A stretch of 29,029 nt of DNA. Source: DATCZB01 sp035513215. Its GTDB lineage: Bacteria > Pseudomonadota > Gammaproteobacteria > Steroidobacterales > Rariloculaceae. This document shows, piece after piece, positions 6,889 through 15,674 of the stretch. Where the stretch lies: the NCBI GenBank assembly GCA_035513215.1, contig DATKCK010000045.1, forward strand, positions 1-29,029. Reading direction: 5' to 3'. The translations under genes and the position numbers were made by a program. How positions within the stretch are numbered: position 1 is the stretch's first letter; each line of letters starts with the position of its first letter. Below the pieces are notes generated by a model. That model was not told the DNA's origin, made no database searches, and was given only the letters and a program-made list of their open reading frames with translations.

Positions 6889-7928
6889 GGTTCTCGGTCG
6901 AAAAGATCCGGGCCGGTCCTGCGTGAGACCGGCACCGGCAGGCCGAAGTGCTCGTACGCCACGCGCGTCGCGACGCGTCCGCGCGAGGTTCGTTGCAGAT
7001 AACCTTCTTGGATCAGATAGGGTTCGACCATGTCCTCGAGCGTGCCGCGCTCCTCGGCAACCGCGGCGGCGAGATTCTCGATGCCGACGGGGCCGCCGTC
7101 GAACTTCTCAATGATCGTCAGCATGAGCCTGCGATCCATGACGTCGAAGCCGTGCGGGTCGACCTCGAGCAGGTTCATCGCAGCCTCGGCCGTCGCCTCG
7201 TCGACGCGTCCGTCGCCCTTGACCTCGGCGTAATCGCGAACGCGGCGCACGAGCCGGATCACGACGCGCGCCGTGCCGCGCGAGCGCGCCGCGATCTGTC
7301 GCGCGCCCGCCTGGTCCATCGGCAGCTCGAGAATCCTGGCGGTGCGCAGCGCGATCTTCGTCAGATCGTCGATGCCGTAGAACTCCAGATGCTGCGTGAT
7401 GCCGAAGCGGTCGCGCAGTGGCGAGGTCAGAAGCCCCGCGCGCGTCGTCGCGCCGACCAGCGTGAACCGCGGCAGATCGATCTTGATCGAGCGCGCGCTC
7501 GGCCCCTCGCCGAGCATGATGTCGAGCTGGAAATCCTCGAGCGCCGGATAGAGCACCTCCTCGACGACGGTGCTCAAGCGGTGGATCTCGTCGACGAACA
7601 GCACGTCGTTCGGCTCGAGCTGCGCGAGGATCGCCGCGAGATCGCCGGGCCGCTCGAGTATCGGGCCGGACGTCTGGCGCAGATTGACCTTGAGCTCGTT
7701 GGCGATGATGTGCGCGAGCGTCGTCTTGCCGAGACCCGGTGGGCCGAAGAGCAGCGTGTGATCGAGGGCTTCCTCGCGCTGCCTCGCGGCCGTGATGAAA
7801 ATCTCCATCTGCGACTTGACGCGCGGCTGGCCGACATAGTCGACGAGACGGCGCGGCCTGACGGCGCGATCGAAGGCTTCGTCCTCGGGGCTGTGCAAAG
7901 GCGTCACGATTCGGCGTTCTTCGGTCAT
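6885..7928 (-). CDS. ruvB: Holliday junction branch migration helicase RuvB
   Basis: RuvB is the hexameric AAA+ motor that drives branch migration with RuvA. The 347-residue product has Walker A GPPGLGKT (62-69), Walker B DEIH (113-116), sensor 1 GATTRAG (about 159-165) and a C-terminal winged helix (GYLQRTSRGRVAT). The tail ends in PDLFDREP, like many RuvB proteins. The sensor-2 region reads SRGTARVVIRLVRRVRD (206-222), where the family usually has GTPRIANRLLRR. The arginines are kept but the Pro and Asn are replaced. The start ATG is 6 bases after the ruvA stop, and the stop overlaps the ybgC remnant. Confidence 0.97.
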   Translation of the reverse strand: MTEERRIVTPLHSPEDEAFDRAVRPRRLVDYVGQPRVKSQMEIFITAARQREEALDHTLLFGPPGLGKTTLAHIIANELKVNLRQTSGPILERPGDLAAILAQLEPNDVLFVDEIHRLSTVVEEVLYPALEDFQLDIMLGEGPSARSIKIDLPRFTLVGATTRAGLLTSPLRDRFGITQHLEFYGIDDLTKIALRTARILELPMDQAGARQIAARSRGTARVVIRLVRRVRDYAEVKGDGRVDEATAEAAMNLLEVDPHGFDVMDRRLMLTIIEKFDGGPVGIENLAAAVAEERGTLEDMVEPYLIQEGYLQRTSRGRVATRVAYEHFGLPVPVSRRTGPDLFDREP

Positions 7929-7934
7929 CGACTG

Positions 7935-8522
7935 CTACGCCGGATGAACCTGACGCAATGCTTCCCTGATCAGCGCCTCGGTCGAAAGCCCCGCCGTATC
8001 GAACGAGCCGAGCATGCGAGTGACCTCGGCCGGCCGGTAACCGAGCGAGAGCAACGCGCTTTCGGCCTCGGAGGCCGCTTGCGCGGCCGGCGCCGAGATT
8101 TCTGATCCGTCGAGCCAGTCGTCGGGCAGGCGGTCCGTCATCTCGACGATCAGGCGCTCGGCCGTCTTCTTGCCGACGCCAGGAATGCGGACGAGGCTTG
8201 CGAGATCGCGCCGCTGGATGCACTGATGAAAGCCCTTGACGCTCGTGCTCGAGAGCACGGCGAGCGCGATGCGCGGGCCGATGCTCGACACCTTCAGCAG
8301 CTCGCGAAACAGCACGCGCTCGGCGTGGGACAAGAAGCCGTAAAGCAGATGGGCGTCCTCGCGCACGACGAGGTGCGTGACGAGCGTGAGCCTGGAGCCT
8401 ACCTGGGGCAGCTCGTAGAAGGTCGACATCGGCGCCTCGAGCTCGTAGCCGACGCCGCCGACGTCGAGCATGAGCCAGGGCGGCTGCTTGGCGGCCAGCG
8501 TGCCGGTCAGCGAGCCGATCAC
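7935..8522 (-). CDS. ruvA: Holliday junction branch migration protein RuvA
   Basis: RuvA binds four-way junctions as a tetramer and loads RuvB. The product is 195 residues from a GTG at 8522 and begins IGSLTGTLA, the family's N-terminal OB-fold strand. Two helix-hairpin-helix motifs follow, around FRELLKVSSIGPRIALAVLS and LVRIPGVGKKTAERLI. The C-terminal RuvB-binding domain is at about 148-195 (ALLSLGYRPAEV). The GTG overlaps the ruvC stop as GTGA (8519-8522), and no ATG fits the conserved N-terminus. A longer frame reaching 9062 is only ruvC read in another phase. Confidence 0.95.
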   Translation of the reverse strand: MIGSLTGTLAAKQPPWLMLDVGGVGYELEAPMSTFYELPQVGSRLTLVTHLVVREDAHLLYGFLSHAERVLFRELLKVSSIGPRIALAVLSSTSVKGFHQCIQRRDLASLVRIPGVGKKTAERLIVEMTDRLPDDWLDGSEISAPAAQAASEAESALLSLGYRPAEVTRMLGSFDTAGLSTEALIREALRQVHPA

Positions 8523-9025
8523 GCCGCACCCAGCCTGGCCAGCACTCGTCGTGCCACGCGCGTATGAATGTGACAGACGGCCACGGCGAGCGCATCGGCC
8601 GCGTCCGACGTCATGCGATCGCGCAAGCCGAGCAATACCTTGACCATGTACTCGACCTGGGCCTTGTCGGCCGAGCCCGAGCCCGCGAGTGCTTGCTTGA
8701 TCTCGCGCGGCGCATACTCGTGAATCGGCATCTGGCGGCCGAAGGTCGCACAAAGCGCGGCGGCCCTCGCCTGTCCGAGCTTCAGTGCGCTGTCGACGTT
8801 CCTGTGCACGAAGACGCGCTCGATCGCGATCTCGTCCGGCGCATGCTCGGCAACGACGGCGCCGATCTCGAAGTAGATCTGCCGCAGCCGGTCGCTGTGC
8901 TCGCCGTCGGTAGGAATGGCGCCCCAGGCGACAGGGCGCGTCAGCGCGCCCGTGAGCTCGACGATGCCGTAACCCGTGACGCGCGAGCCGGGATCGATCC
9001 CGAGGATACGAACGGCCTTCGTCAT
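8519..9025 (-). CDS. ruvC: Holliday junction endonuclease RuvC
   Basis: RuvC resolves Holliday junctions as a dimer by symmetric strand cleavage. The 168-residue product has the four acidic metal-binding residues of the RNase H-like fold: D11 (GIDPGS), E69 (AIER), D141 and D144 (SDAADALAVAVCH). They match E. coli D7, E66, D138 and D141. Length is normal. The start ATG overlaps the yebC stop as ATGA (9022-9025) and the stop overlaps the ruvA GTG, so yebC-ruvC-ruvA-ruvB form one tightly coupled unit. Confidence 0.97.
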   Translation of the reverse strand: MTKAVRILGIDPGSRVTGYGIVELTGALTRPVAWGAIPTDGEHSDRLRQIYFEIGAVVAEHAPDEIAIERVFVHRNVDSALKLGQARAAALCATFGRQMPIHEYAPREIKQALAGSGSADKAQVEYMVKVLLGLRDRMTSDAADALAVAVCHIHTRVARRVLARLGAA

Positions 9026-9768
9026 GCGATCGCCTCCAGCGCCTCTTCGGGAAACTCGGCATTCGTGTAGACCTGCTGCACGTCGTCGAGATCTTCGAGC
9101 ATCTCGATCAGCTTCAGCATCGACTCGGCGCTCTCGCCCTCGACGGGGATCCGCGTCTCGGCGCGCATCGTGACCTCGGCGTCTTCAGGCGCGAAGCCGG
9201 CAGCCGTCATCGCGTCGCGAACCCTCTCGAATTCCTCGGGCTCGGTCACGACCTCGATGCTGCCGTCGACCGCAGTCATGACATCCGAAGCTCCCGCCTC
9301 AACCGCCGCTTCCATGATCCTGTCTTCGCTCGTGCCCGGCGCGTAGCTCAAGCTGCCGGCCTGCGTGAAGAGATAGCCGACCGATCCGTCGGCGCCGAGA
9401 TTGCCGCTGAACTTGCTGAAAGCATGCCGCACCTCCGCGACGGTTCGATTTCGATTGTCGGTCAGGCAATCGACCATGACGGCGACGCCGTTCGGTCCGT
9501 AGCCTTCGTAACGAACCTCGTCATAGTTGTCGCCATCGAGCTCGCCCGAGCCGCGCCTGATCGCGCGCTCGATGTTGTCCTTCGGCATGCTTTGCGCCTT
9601 GGCCTTGTCGATGGCCAGGCGCAGGCGCGAATTCGAGCCGAGATCGCTGCCGCCTGCACGCGCGGCGATCGCGATCTCTCGAATCAGCTTGGTGAAAATC
9701 TTGCCGCGCCTGGCGTCCTGCGCGCCCTTGCGAAACTTGATGTTGGCCCATTTGCTGTGGCCAGCCAT
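9022..9768 (-). CDS. yebC: YebC/PmpR/TACO1 family protein
   Basis: YebC-family proteins were named as transcriptional regulators and are now also linked to ribosome function at difficult sequences. The 248-residue product begins MAGHSKWANIKFRKGAQDAR, the family's hallmark N-terminus. It shows the three-domain layout with an acidic C-terminus, including RRGSGELDG, YEGYGPNGVAVMV and TDNRNRT. I start at the ATG at 9768, with GGGAG 9 bases upstream; a longer frame reaching 9843 adds 25 unrelated residues. It is first in the yebC-ruvCAB unit. Confidence 0.96.
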   Translation of the reverse strand: MAGHSKWANIKFRKGAQDARRGKIFTKLIREIAIAARAGGSDLGSNSRLRLAIDKAKAQSMPKDNIERAIRRGSGELDGDNYDEVRYEGYGPNGVAVMVDCLTDNRNRTVAEVRHAFSKFSGNLGADGSVGYLFTQAGSLSYAPGTSEDRIMEAAVEAGASDVMTAVDGSIEVVTEPEEFERVRDAMTAAGFAPEDAEVTMRAETRIPVEGESAESMLKLIEMLEDLDDVQQVYTNAEFPEEALEAIA

Positions 9769-9857
9769 TGAGGCGAACTCCCGACATACCCGCTGCCGGC
9801 CTGGCCTCCGTCTCCCACAGACGAAAGCCCTCCCGCCGGCCATCTCCGATCCGGGGC

Positions 9858-9887
9858 ATGATAGCGGGATTTGGCCCGCAGTGTAAC
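9858..9887 (-). promoter_or_regulatory. Candidate sigma-70 promoter for yebC-ruvCAB
   Basis: On the minus strand a -35-like GTTACA (9882-9887) and a -10 TATCAT (9858-9863) are separated by 18 bases, about 90 bases before yebC. A GCGGG-CCAAAT-CCCGC dyad fills the spacer (9864-9879). That dyad could be an operator or a weak hairpin after lpdA, which ends at 9896. Confidence 0.35.
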
Positions 9888-9895
9888 GCGGACGC

Positions 9896-11323
9896 CTACT
9901 TATTAATCGCGTGTAATGCCCGGCCGTCGACGGCGAGCGCGGCCTCGTGCAGGGCTTCGGCGAGCGTCGGGTGCGCGTGCACGGTCCGTTGCAAATCCTC
10001 AGCCGAAGCCTCGAACTCGATCGCGAGCACAGCCTCGGCGATCAGCTCGCCGGCCATCGGCCCGATGATGTGGACGCCGAGGATCTCGTCGTATTCCTCG
10101 TCGGCGACGATCTTGGCGAACCCCGCCGTCTGCTCGAGCGCCTTGGCCCTGCCGTTGACGGCGAACGGGAAGCTGCCGACCTTGCAGGGCCTGCCGGCTT
10201 TCCTGACCTCCGCCTCGGTCTTGCCGACCCAGGCAATCTCCGGCGCCGTATAGATGACGGATGGTATCGCGGCGTAGTTGACCTCCGCGACGTTGCCCGC
10301 GATCAGCTCGGCGACCATGACGCCCTCCTCGGTCGCCTTGTGCGCGAGCATCAGACCGCGCACGACGTCGCCGACGGCCCAGACACCGGGGGCAGCCGTG
10401 CGGCACTCGTCGTCGACGTCGATGAACCCTCGAGCATCGACATCGATGTTGAGCTCGGGGTCGATCAGGTCCTCACTCCGAGGCTTGCGGCCGACGCAGA
10501 CGATCAGCCGGTCGAACTCGAGCGACTCGGTCTTGCCGCCCTGTTCGTATTCGACGCGCACGACCTCGCCTTCGACCTTCGCCGCCCTGACCTTCGCGCC
10601 GAGCCTGATATCGAGACCTTGGCGCTTGAACTGCCGCGCCGCTTCCTTCGCGATCTGCTCGTCGGCCATCGGTAGAAGCGCATCGAGCGCCTCGAGCACC
10701 ACGACCTCGCTGCCAAGTCGGCGCCAGACGCTGCCGAGCTCGAGCCCGATGACGCCGGCACCAATGACGCCGAGCCTGCCAGGCACGGCGTCGAACTCGA
10801 GCGCGCCGGCCGAGTCGACGATCCGCGCGCCGTCGAACTTCGCGAACGGCAGCTCGATCGGCGTCGAGCCCGTCGCGAGAACGACGTTCTCGGCCGCGAT
10901 CGTCTCGCTGCCGTCGGTGCCCGTGACCTCGATACGATTGCCCTTGAGGAGCCTCCCCCTGCCCTTGATGCCCGTCACGCCATTGGCCTTGAACAGCGCC
11001 TCGATGCCGCCCGTGAACTGCTCGACGATGCCGCGCTTTCTCTGCTGCATCACGCCGACGTCGATGCTGAGCTCGCCCGTACCGATGCCGTGCTTTACGA
11101 ACTCCTCGTGAGCCCGGTGGTAGAGCTCGGTCGACTCGAGCAGCGCCTTCGACGGAATGCAGCCGACGTTGAGGCAGGTGCCGCCGAAGTTTTGCCCCTT
11201 GTCGCCGACGGGCCAGTCGTCGACGCAGGCCGCGGACAGGCCGAGCTGAGCCGCGCGGATGGCAGCCGGATAGCCGGCCGGCCCGCCGCCGATCACGACG
11301 AGATCGAATTTCTTTTCAGTCAT
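9896..11323 (-). CDS. lpdA: Dihydrolipoyl dehydrogenase (E3)
   Basis: This FAD enzyme reoxidises dihydrolipoamide on E2 and passes electrons to NAD+. The 475-residue product has the FAD-binding GGGPAGYPAA near the N-terminus and the redox disulfide in GGTCLNVGCIPSK (C50, C55). The NAD-binding motif is GVIGAGVIGLELG and the second FAD motif is GVWAVGDVV. The C-terminal catalytic pair is H451 and E456 (HAHPTLAEALHEAA). It starts 6 bases after the sucB stop and lacks an obvious Shine-Dalgarno sequence, so it probably depends on ribosomes coming from sucB. Being last in sucAB-lpdA, it most likely serves the 2-oxoglutarate dehydrogenase complex. Confidence 0.96.
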   Translation of the reverse strand: MTEKKFDLVVIGGGPAGYPAAIRAAQLGLSAACVDDWPVGDKGQNFGGTCLNVGCIPSKALLESTELYHRAHEEFVKHGIGTGELSIDVGVMQQRKRGIVEQFTGGIEALFKANGVTGIKGRGRLLKGNRIEVTGTDGSETIAAENVVLATGSTPIELPFAKFDGARIVDSAGALEFDAVPGRLGVIGAGVIGLELGSVWRRLGSEVVVLEALDALLPMADEQIAKEAARQFKRQGLDIRLGAKVRAAKVEGEVVRVEYEQGGKTESLEFDRLIVCVGRKPRSEDLIDPELNIDVDARGFIDVDDECRTAAPGVWAVGDVVRGLMLAHKATEEGVMVAELIAGNVAEVNYAAIPSVIYTAPEIAWVGKTEAEVRKAGRPCKVGSFPFAVNGRAKALEQTAGFAKIVADEEYDEILGVHIIGPMAGELIAEAVLAIEFEASAEDLQRTVHAHPTLAEALHEAALAVDGRALHAINK

Positions 11324-11329
11324 ACGGTT

Positions 11330-12685
11330 TTATATCTGTAACAGGAGACGTGCGGGATCTTCGAGGTCTTCTTTGATACGGACGAGGAACTGGACGGCCT
11401 CGCGGCCGTCGACGATGCGGTGATCGTAGCTCAGCGCGAGATACATCATCGGGCGGACCGCGATCTCGCCGTCGACGACGACGGGACGATCCTTGATCGC
11501 GTGCATGCCGAGGATGGCGCTTTGCGGCGGATTCAGAATCGGAGTCGACATCATCGAGCCGAAGATGCCGCCGTTCGTGATCGTGAACGTGCCGCCGGTG
11601 AGGTCGTCCATGCCGATCTCGCCGCTCCTCGCGCGTTCGCCGAAATCCCGGATGCCGGTTTCGATCTCGGCCATGCTCATGTTCTGCGCGTCGCGAAGGA
11701 CGGGCACGAGCAGGCCGCGTTCGGTCGAGACGGCGACGCCGATATCGAAATACTCGTGATAGACGATATCGGAACCGTCGACCGATGCGTTGACCAGGGG
11801 ATATGCGCGCAGCGCCTCGATGACGGCGCGTACGAAGAAGGACATGAACCCGAGCTTGATTTCGTAGCGCGCCTGGAAGTCCTCCTGATACTTCTTGCGC
11901 AGGCCGATGATCTCGCTCATATCGGCCTCGTTGAAGGTCGTCAGCATCGCGGCCGTCTGCTGCGCCTCGACGAGCCGCTCGGCGATGCGCTGGCGCAGGC
12001 GAGTCATTTGCACGCGCTGCTCGCGGCGCGCCGGGGCTGCCTGAGCGCCGCTGTCTTCGTCCGACGGGCCGGGCTCGTCGTCGAGGCCGACGCTCGATCC
12101 GCGATGCGTCGCGAGATAGTCGAGGACGTCGGTCTTGGTCAGGCGGCCGTCGCGGCCCGTGCCCTCGATTCGAGCGGGATCGATGTCGTGCTCGTCGATC
12201 AGCTTGCGCACGGCCGGCCCCATCTTCGGCGCCGCGGCGCCATTGCCGGCGGACCCCGCCTCGTGCTCGGGTCGTTCGGCGGCGGCGTGGGCTTCGCCGG
12301 GCTCCCGGCCTTCGCGCTGGCGAGCCTCGGCCTTGCGGTCCGGCGGTTGGGACTCGACTGCTTCGGATTCCCCCTCGTCGGATTCCCCGTCGCCGGCCTC
12401 GCCTTCTCCTTTCGCCTCGACCGCGGCATCGCCGGTTGCCTCGACCGGGGCATCGCCGGGCTCGATAACGGCCAGCACCTCGCCGCTGGTCACGGTCGAG
12501 CCGTCCGCCATCCGGATCTCCTTCAGGACGCCGTTGGCCGGCGAAGGCACTTCGAGCACGACCTTGTCGGTCTCGAGATCGACGAGGTTCTCGTCGCGCT
12601 TAACGGCCTCGCCGACCTTCCGATGCCAGGCGACGAGCGTCGCGTCGGCCACGGACTCCGGTAACTGGGGAACTTTGACTTCCAT
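11330..12685 (-). CDS. sucB: 2-oxoglutarate dehydrogenase E2, dihydrolipoyllysine succinyltransferase
   Basis: E2 moves the succinyl group from E1 to coenzyme A in the citric acid cycle. The 451-residue product has one lipoyl domain (1-75; lipoylated K41 in DLETDKVVLEV). A long Glu/Gly/Ala-rich linker spans about 78-145. A subunit-binding domain lies at about 152-190 (GPAVRKLIDEHDIDPARIEGTGRDG). The catalytic domain ends in SYDHRIVDGREAV, giving H422 and D426. The linker is more acidic than the usual Ala/Pro type. The start lies 11 bases after the sucA stop, with AGGA about 9 bases upstream. Confidence 0.95.
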   Translation of the reverse strand: MEVKVPQLPESVADATLVAWHRKVGEAVKRDENLVDLETDKVVLEVPSPANGVLKEIRMADGSTVTSGEVLAVIEPGDAPVEATGDAAVEAKGEGEAGDGESDEGESEAVESQPPDRKAEARQREGREPGEAHAAAERPEHEAGSAGNGAAAPKMGPAVRKLIDEHDIDPARIEGTGRDGRLTKTDVLDYLATHRGSSVGLDDEPGPSDEDSGAQAAPARREQRVQMTRLRQRIAERLVEAQQTAAMLTTFNEADMSEIIGLRKKYQEDFQARYEIKLGFMSFFVRAVIEALRAYPLVNASVDGSDIVYHEYFDIGVAVSTERGLLVPVLRDAQNMSMAEIETGIRDFGERARSGEIGMDDLTGGTFTITNGGIFGSMMSTPILNPPQSAILGMHAIKDRPVVVDGEIAVRPMMYLALSYDHRIVDGREAVQFLVRIKEDLEDPARLLLQI

Positions 12686-12696
12686 GAGCGGCTATC

Positions 12697-15573
12697 CTAA
12701 CCGGCGGAGCTCTCCTTGTGCACGGGCGCCGCCCTTTTCACGCGCCCCGATGCCGCGAGCGCGGCCGACACGAAGGCCTCCTGCTGGCGCACGTGCAGCG
12801 CGTAGATTCCCGACGCCGGCGCTGCCGCGCCAGGCCTGCCTGCATAGTAGAGTTCGTGGCGCTCCGAAAGCGGCTCCGAGAGCCGGTGCCTGATCTGATA
12901 CCAGGCGCCCTGATTCTGCGGCTCCTCCTGGCACCAGATGATCTCGTTCGCCTTCGGGTAGCGATACACGGTGTTGGCGAATTCCTCGATCGGGAACGGG
13001 TAGAGCTCCTCGAGGCGGATGACCGCGACGTCGGAGATCTCGTGCCGCTTGCGCGATTCGATGAGATCGAAATAGACCTTGCCGCTGCAAAAGACGAGGC
13101 GGGTGACGGCCTTCCGGTCGAGCGGCTCGACCTCGTCGATCAGCGGCCGGAACCGCCCGCGGCTCAGCTCGGTCAGCGGCGAGGTGGAAAGCGGATGGCG
13201 CAGCAGGCTTTTCGGCGTCATGACGATCAGGGGCTTGCGCAGGGGTCTTATCATCTGGCGCCGGATCAGATGAAACATCTGGGCCGGCGTCGACGGCACG
13301 CAGACCTGCATGTTGTGCTCGGCGCAAAGCTGAAGAAAGCGTTCGAGACGCGCCGACGAGTGCTCCGGTCCCTGCCCCTCGTAGCCGTGCGGGAGGAACA
13401 GCGTGAGCCCCGAGAAGCGCCCCCATTTCGCCTCGCCGGAGCTGATGAACTGATCGATGACGACCTGCGCGCCGTTCGCGAAGTCACCGAATTGCGCTTC
13501 CCAGATCACGAGACAATCCGGCGACGTCGTCGAGTAGCCGTACTCGAAGGCGAGCACGGCCTCCTCTGACAACAGCGAATCGGCGACCGTGAACGCCCGC
13601 GGGCGATCCGTGACCTTCTCGAGCGGAATGACGACCTCGCCGGTCTTCGCGTCGTGGAACGCGGCATGACGATGGAAGAACGTGCCGCGGCGAGTGTCCT
13701 GACCGACGAGACGAACGTTGAAGTTTTCGGCCAGGAGCGACGCGTAGGCGAGGTTCTCGGCGAATCCCCAATCCATCGGCAGCTCGCCCCTGGCCATGCG
13801 CTCGCGGTCCTCGACGATGCGCTTGACGCGCGCGTTCAGCGTGAACCCGTCCGGAATCGCATTGACGAAGCCCGCCAGGCGCTTGATCTCTTTTGCCGGC
13901 ACGCGCGTTGCGACCGTATCCTCGAGCGAGGCGTCGCGATAAAGCGTCCAGTCGACCGTGTACTGGTTGCCGATCATGCCGAGCGCGCGGTCGTTGGCGC
14001 TCTCGCCGCGATCGAGACGCTCGCGATAGTCGTCAACCATCTGCTCGATGTCCTGCTCGCTCGCGACGCCCGCCCCGGCGAGCTTATCGCCGTAGATCTT
14101 GAGCACGGTCGGATGCGAGCGAATCGCGGCATACATCAGGGGCTGTGTCGCCGCGGGCTCGTCGGCCTCGTTGTGGCCGAGCCGCCGAAAGCAGACGAGA
14201 TCGATGACGACGTCCTTGCGAAAGGCCGCGCGATACTCGAGCGCGAGCCGCATTGCGGCGACGGCCGCCTCGGGATCGTCCCCGTTGACGTGAAAGACGG
14301 GCGCCTCGACGACCTTCGCGATGTCCGAGCAGTAGGGCGTGGATCGCAAGTCGTCAGGATCCGAGGTCGTGAATCCGATCTGGTTGTTGATGACGACATG
14401 GATTGTCCCGCCGGTCTTGAACGCCCGGGTCTGCGAGAGCTGAAGCGTTTCGGCGACGACGCCCTGGCCCGAGATCGCCGCGTCGCCGTGAATGACGAGC
14501 GGCAGAACCTGCGTGCCGTCGGTGTCGCCGCGCCGGTCCTGGCGCGCCCGCACCGAGCCTTCGACGACGGGGCTCACGATTTCCAGATGCGAGGGATTGA
14601 ATCCGAGCGTGACGTGCACGGGCCCGCTATCGGTCCGGATGTCCGCCGAGAAGCCCATGTGGTACTTGACGTCGCCCGACCCCCTGAGCTCCGCGAGGTT
14701 GTAATCGCCCTCGAACTCGGAGAAGAGCTCCTGCGGAGACTTGCCGAGAACGTTGACGAGCACGTTGAGGCGGCCGCGATGAGCCATGCCGATCGCGATC
14801 TCCTGCACGCCCGCCGCGCCGCAGCACTGAATCAGGTCGTCGAGCATCGGGATCAGCGTCTCGGCGCCCTCGAGCGAAAAACGCTTCTGCCCGACGTATT
14901 TGGTGTTCAGATATCGCTCGATGCCTTCGGCTCGCGTCAGGCTGCCCAGGATCGTTTTCTGCTCCTCGGGCGAGAACGAGCCGTAAGTCATCCAGTGTTC
15001 GAAGCGCTGCCGCAGCCAGAGTCGCTCGCGGGCCCGCGAGATATGAGCGAACTCGGCGGTGAGCTTACCGCAATAGATGTGCTTGAGCCTCGCCAGAATG
15101 TCGCGCAGCTTCATTCGCGAGCTGCCGGTGCCGGCGAAACCGCCGGTGAAGAACTCCGAATCGAAGTCGTTCTCGCCGAGCCCCAGGAAGTCGAGCTTGA
15201 GCACGGCCGGCGTGTGGCGCTCCATCAATCCGAGCGGATCGAGGTCGGCGATCTGATGGCCGCGCAGGCTGTAGACCTGAATCAGCCTCGATACCGCGGC
15301 CTGCTTTTCCGCGGAGCCGGCCACCGCCTCGCCGTTGCTACGCGGCGCGGGCCTGCCCTGGCGCGGCTGGCGCAGGCGCTTGCCGATCGAGGCGACGATA
15401 GGCCCGTGGGCGACATCGCCGACATCGGCCCCGAGCGAGTCGAAATAACGCCGCCACGCGGCCGGCACGCGATCCGGCGCCGCGAGGTAATCCTCGTACA
15501 GCGCTTCGATATAGGCGGCATTGGCCCCCTGCAAAGGGGTTGACTGATATAGCTCTTGCAGTCGAGTTGTCAT
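12697..15573 (-). CDS. sucA: 2-oxoglutarate dehydrogenase E1
   Basis: E1 is the thiamine-diphosphate enzyme that decarboxylates 2-oxoglutarate and reductively succinylates E2. The 958-residue product has the N-terminal E2-contact segment (LQGANAAYIEALYEDYLAAP), the substrate and cofactor region GMAHRGRLNVLVN, and GDAAISGQGVVAET. These are followed by VCFRRLGHNEADEPAATQP and the C-terminal transketolase-like half (FEYGYSTTSPD, LFLPHGYEGQGPEHSSARLERF). Length is normal. I start at the ATG at 15573 (TTRLQELYQSTPL); a frame reaching 15627 adds 18 residues with no family match. It is the first gene of sucA-sucB-lpdA. Confidence 0.97.
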   Translation of the reverse strand: MTTRLQELYQSTPLQGANAAYIEALYEDYLAAPDRVPAAWRRYFDSLGADVGDVAHGPIVASIGKRLRQPRQGRPAPRSNGEAVAGSAEKQAAVSRLIQVYSLRGHQIADLDPLGLMERHTPAVLKLDFLGLGENDFDSEFFTGGFAGTGSSRMKLRDILARLKHIYCGKLTAEFAHISRARERLWLRQRFEHWMTYGSFSPEEQKTILGSLTRAEGIERYLNTKYVGQKRFSLEGAETLIPMLDDLIQCCGAAGVQEIAIGMAHRGRLNVLVNVLGKSPQELFSEFEGDYNLAELRGSGDVKYHMGFSADIRTDSGPVHVTLGFNPSHLEIVSPVVEGSVRARQDRRGDTDGTQVLPLVIHGDAAISGQGVVAETLQLSQTRAFKTGGTIHVVINNQIGFTTSDPDDLRSTPYCSDIAKVVEAPVFHVNGDDPEAAVAAMRLALEYRAAFRKDVVIDLVCFRRLGHNEADEPAATQPLMYAAIRSHPTVLKIYGDKLAGAGVASEQDIEQMVDDYRERLDRGESANDRALGMIGNQYTVDWTLYRDASLEDTVATRVPAKEIKRLAGFVNAIPDGFTLNARVKRIVEDRERMARGELPMDWGFAENLAYASLLAENFNVRLVGQDTRRGTFFHRHAAFHDAKTGEVVIPLEKVTDRPRAFTVADSLLSEEAVLAFEYGYSTTSPDCLVIWEAQFGDFANGAQVVIDQFISSGEAKWGRFSGLTLFLPHGYEGQGPEHSSARLERFLQLCAEHNMQVCVPSTPAQMFHLIRRQMIRPLRKPLIVMTPKSLLRHPLSTSPLTELSRGRFRPLIDEVEPLDRKAVTRLVFCSGKVYFDLIESRKRHEISDVAVIRLEELYPFPIEEFANTVYRYPKANEIIWCQEEPQNQGAWYQIRHRLSEPLSERHELYYAGRPGAAAPASGIYALHVRQQEAFVSAALAASGRVKRAAPVHKESSAG

Positions 15574-15636
15574 GAGCCCCGCTGTCCCTGCGTCGCGGAC
15601 TCTGCGCCGAAGGTCAGGCCCGGTCAAAAGCCGCGT

Positions 15637-15664
15637 AGTGTAGCCAAACCCGGACTAAGTTCAA
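15637..15664 (-). promoter_or_regulatory. Candidate sigma-70 promoter of sucAB-lpdA
   Basis: The minus strand has TTGAAC (15659-15664) and TACACT (15637-15642) separated by 16 bases, about 65 bases before the sucA start. It lies in the short gap between the stop of the DUF5658 gene and sucA. Both boxes match four of six consensus bases. Confidence 0.4.
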
Positions 15665-15674
15665 ACGAAAGGGT

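Noticed and set aside
13654..15543. Plus-strand frame of 629 codons
   Set aside because: It is entirely antisense to sucA, which is clear by motifs; long antisense frames are expected at this GC content.
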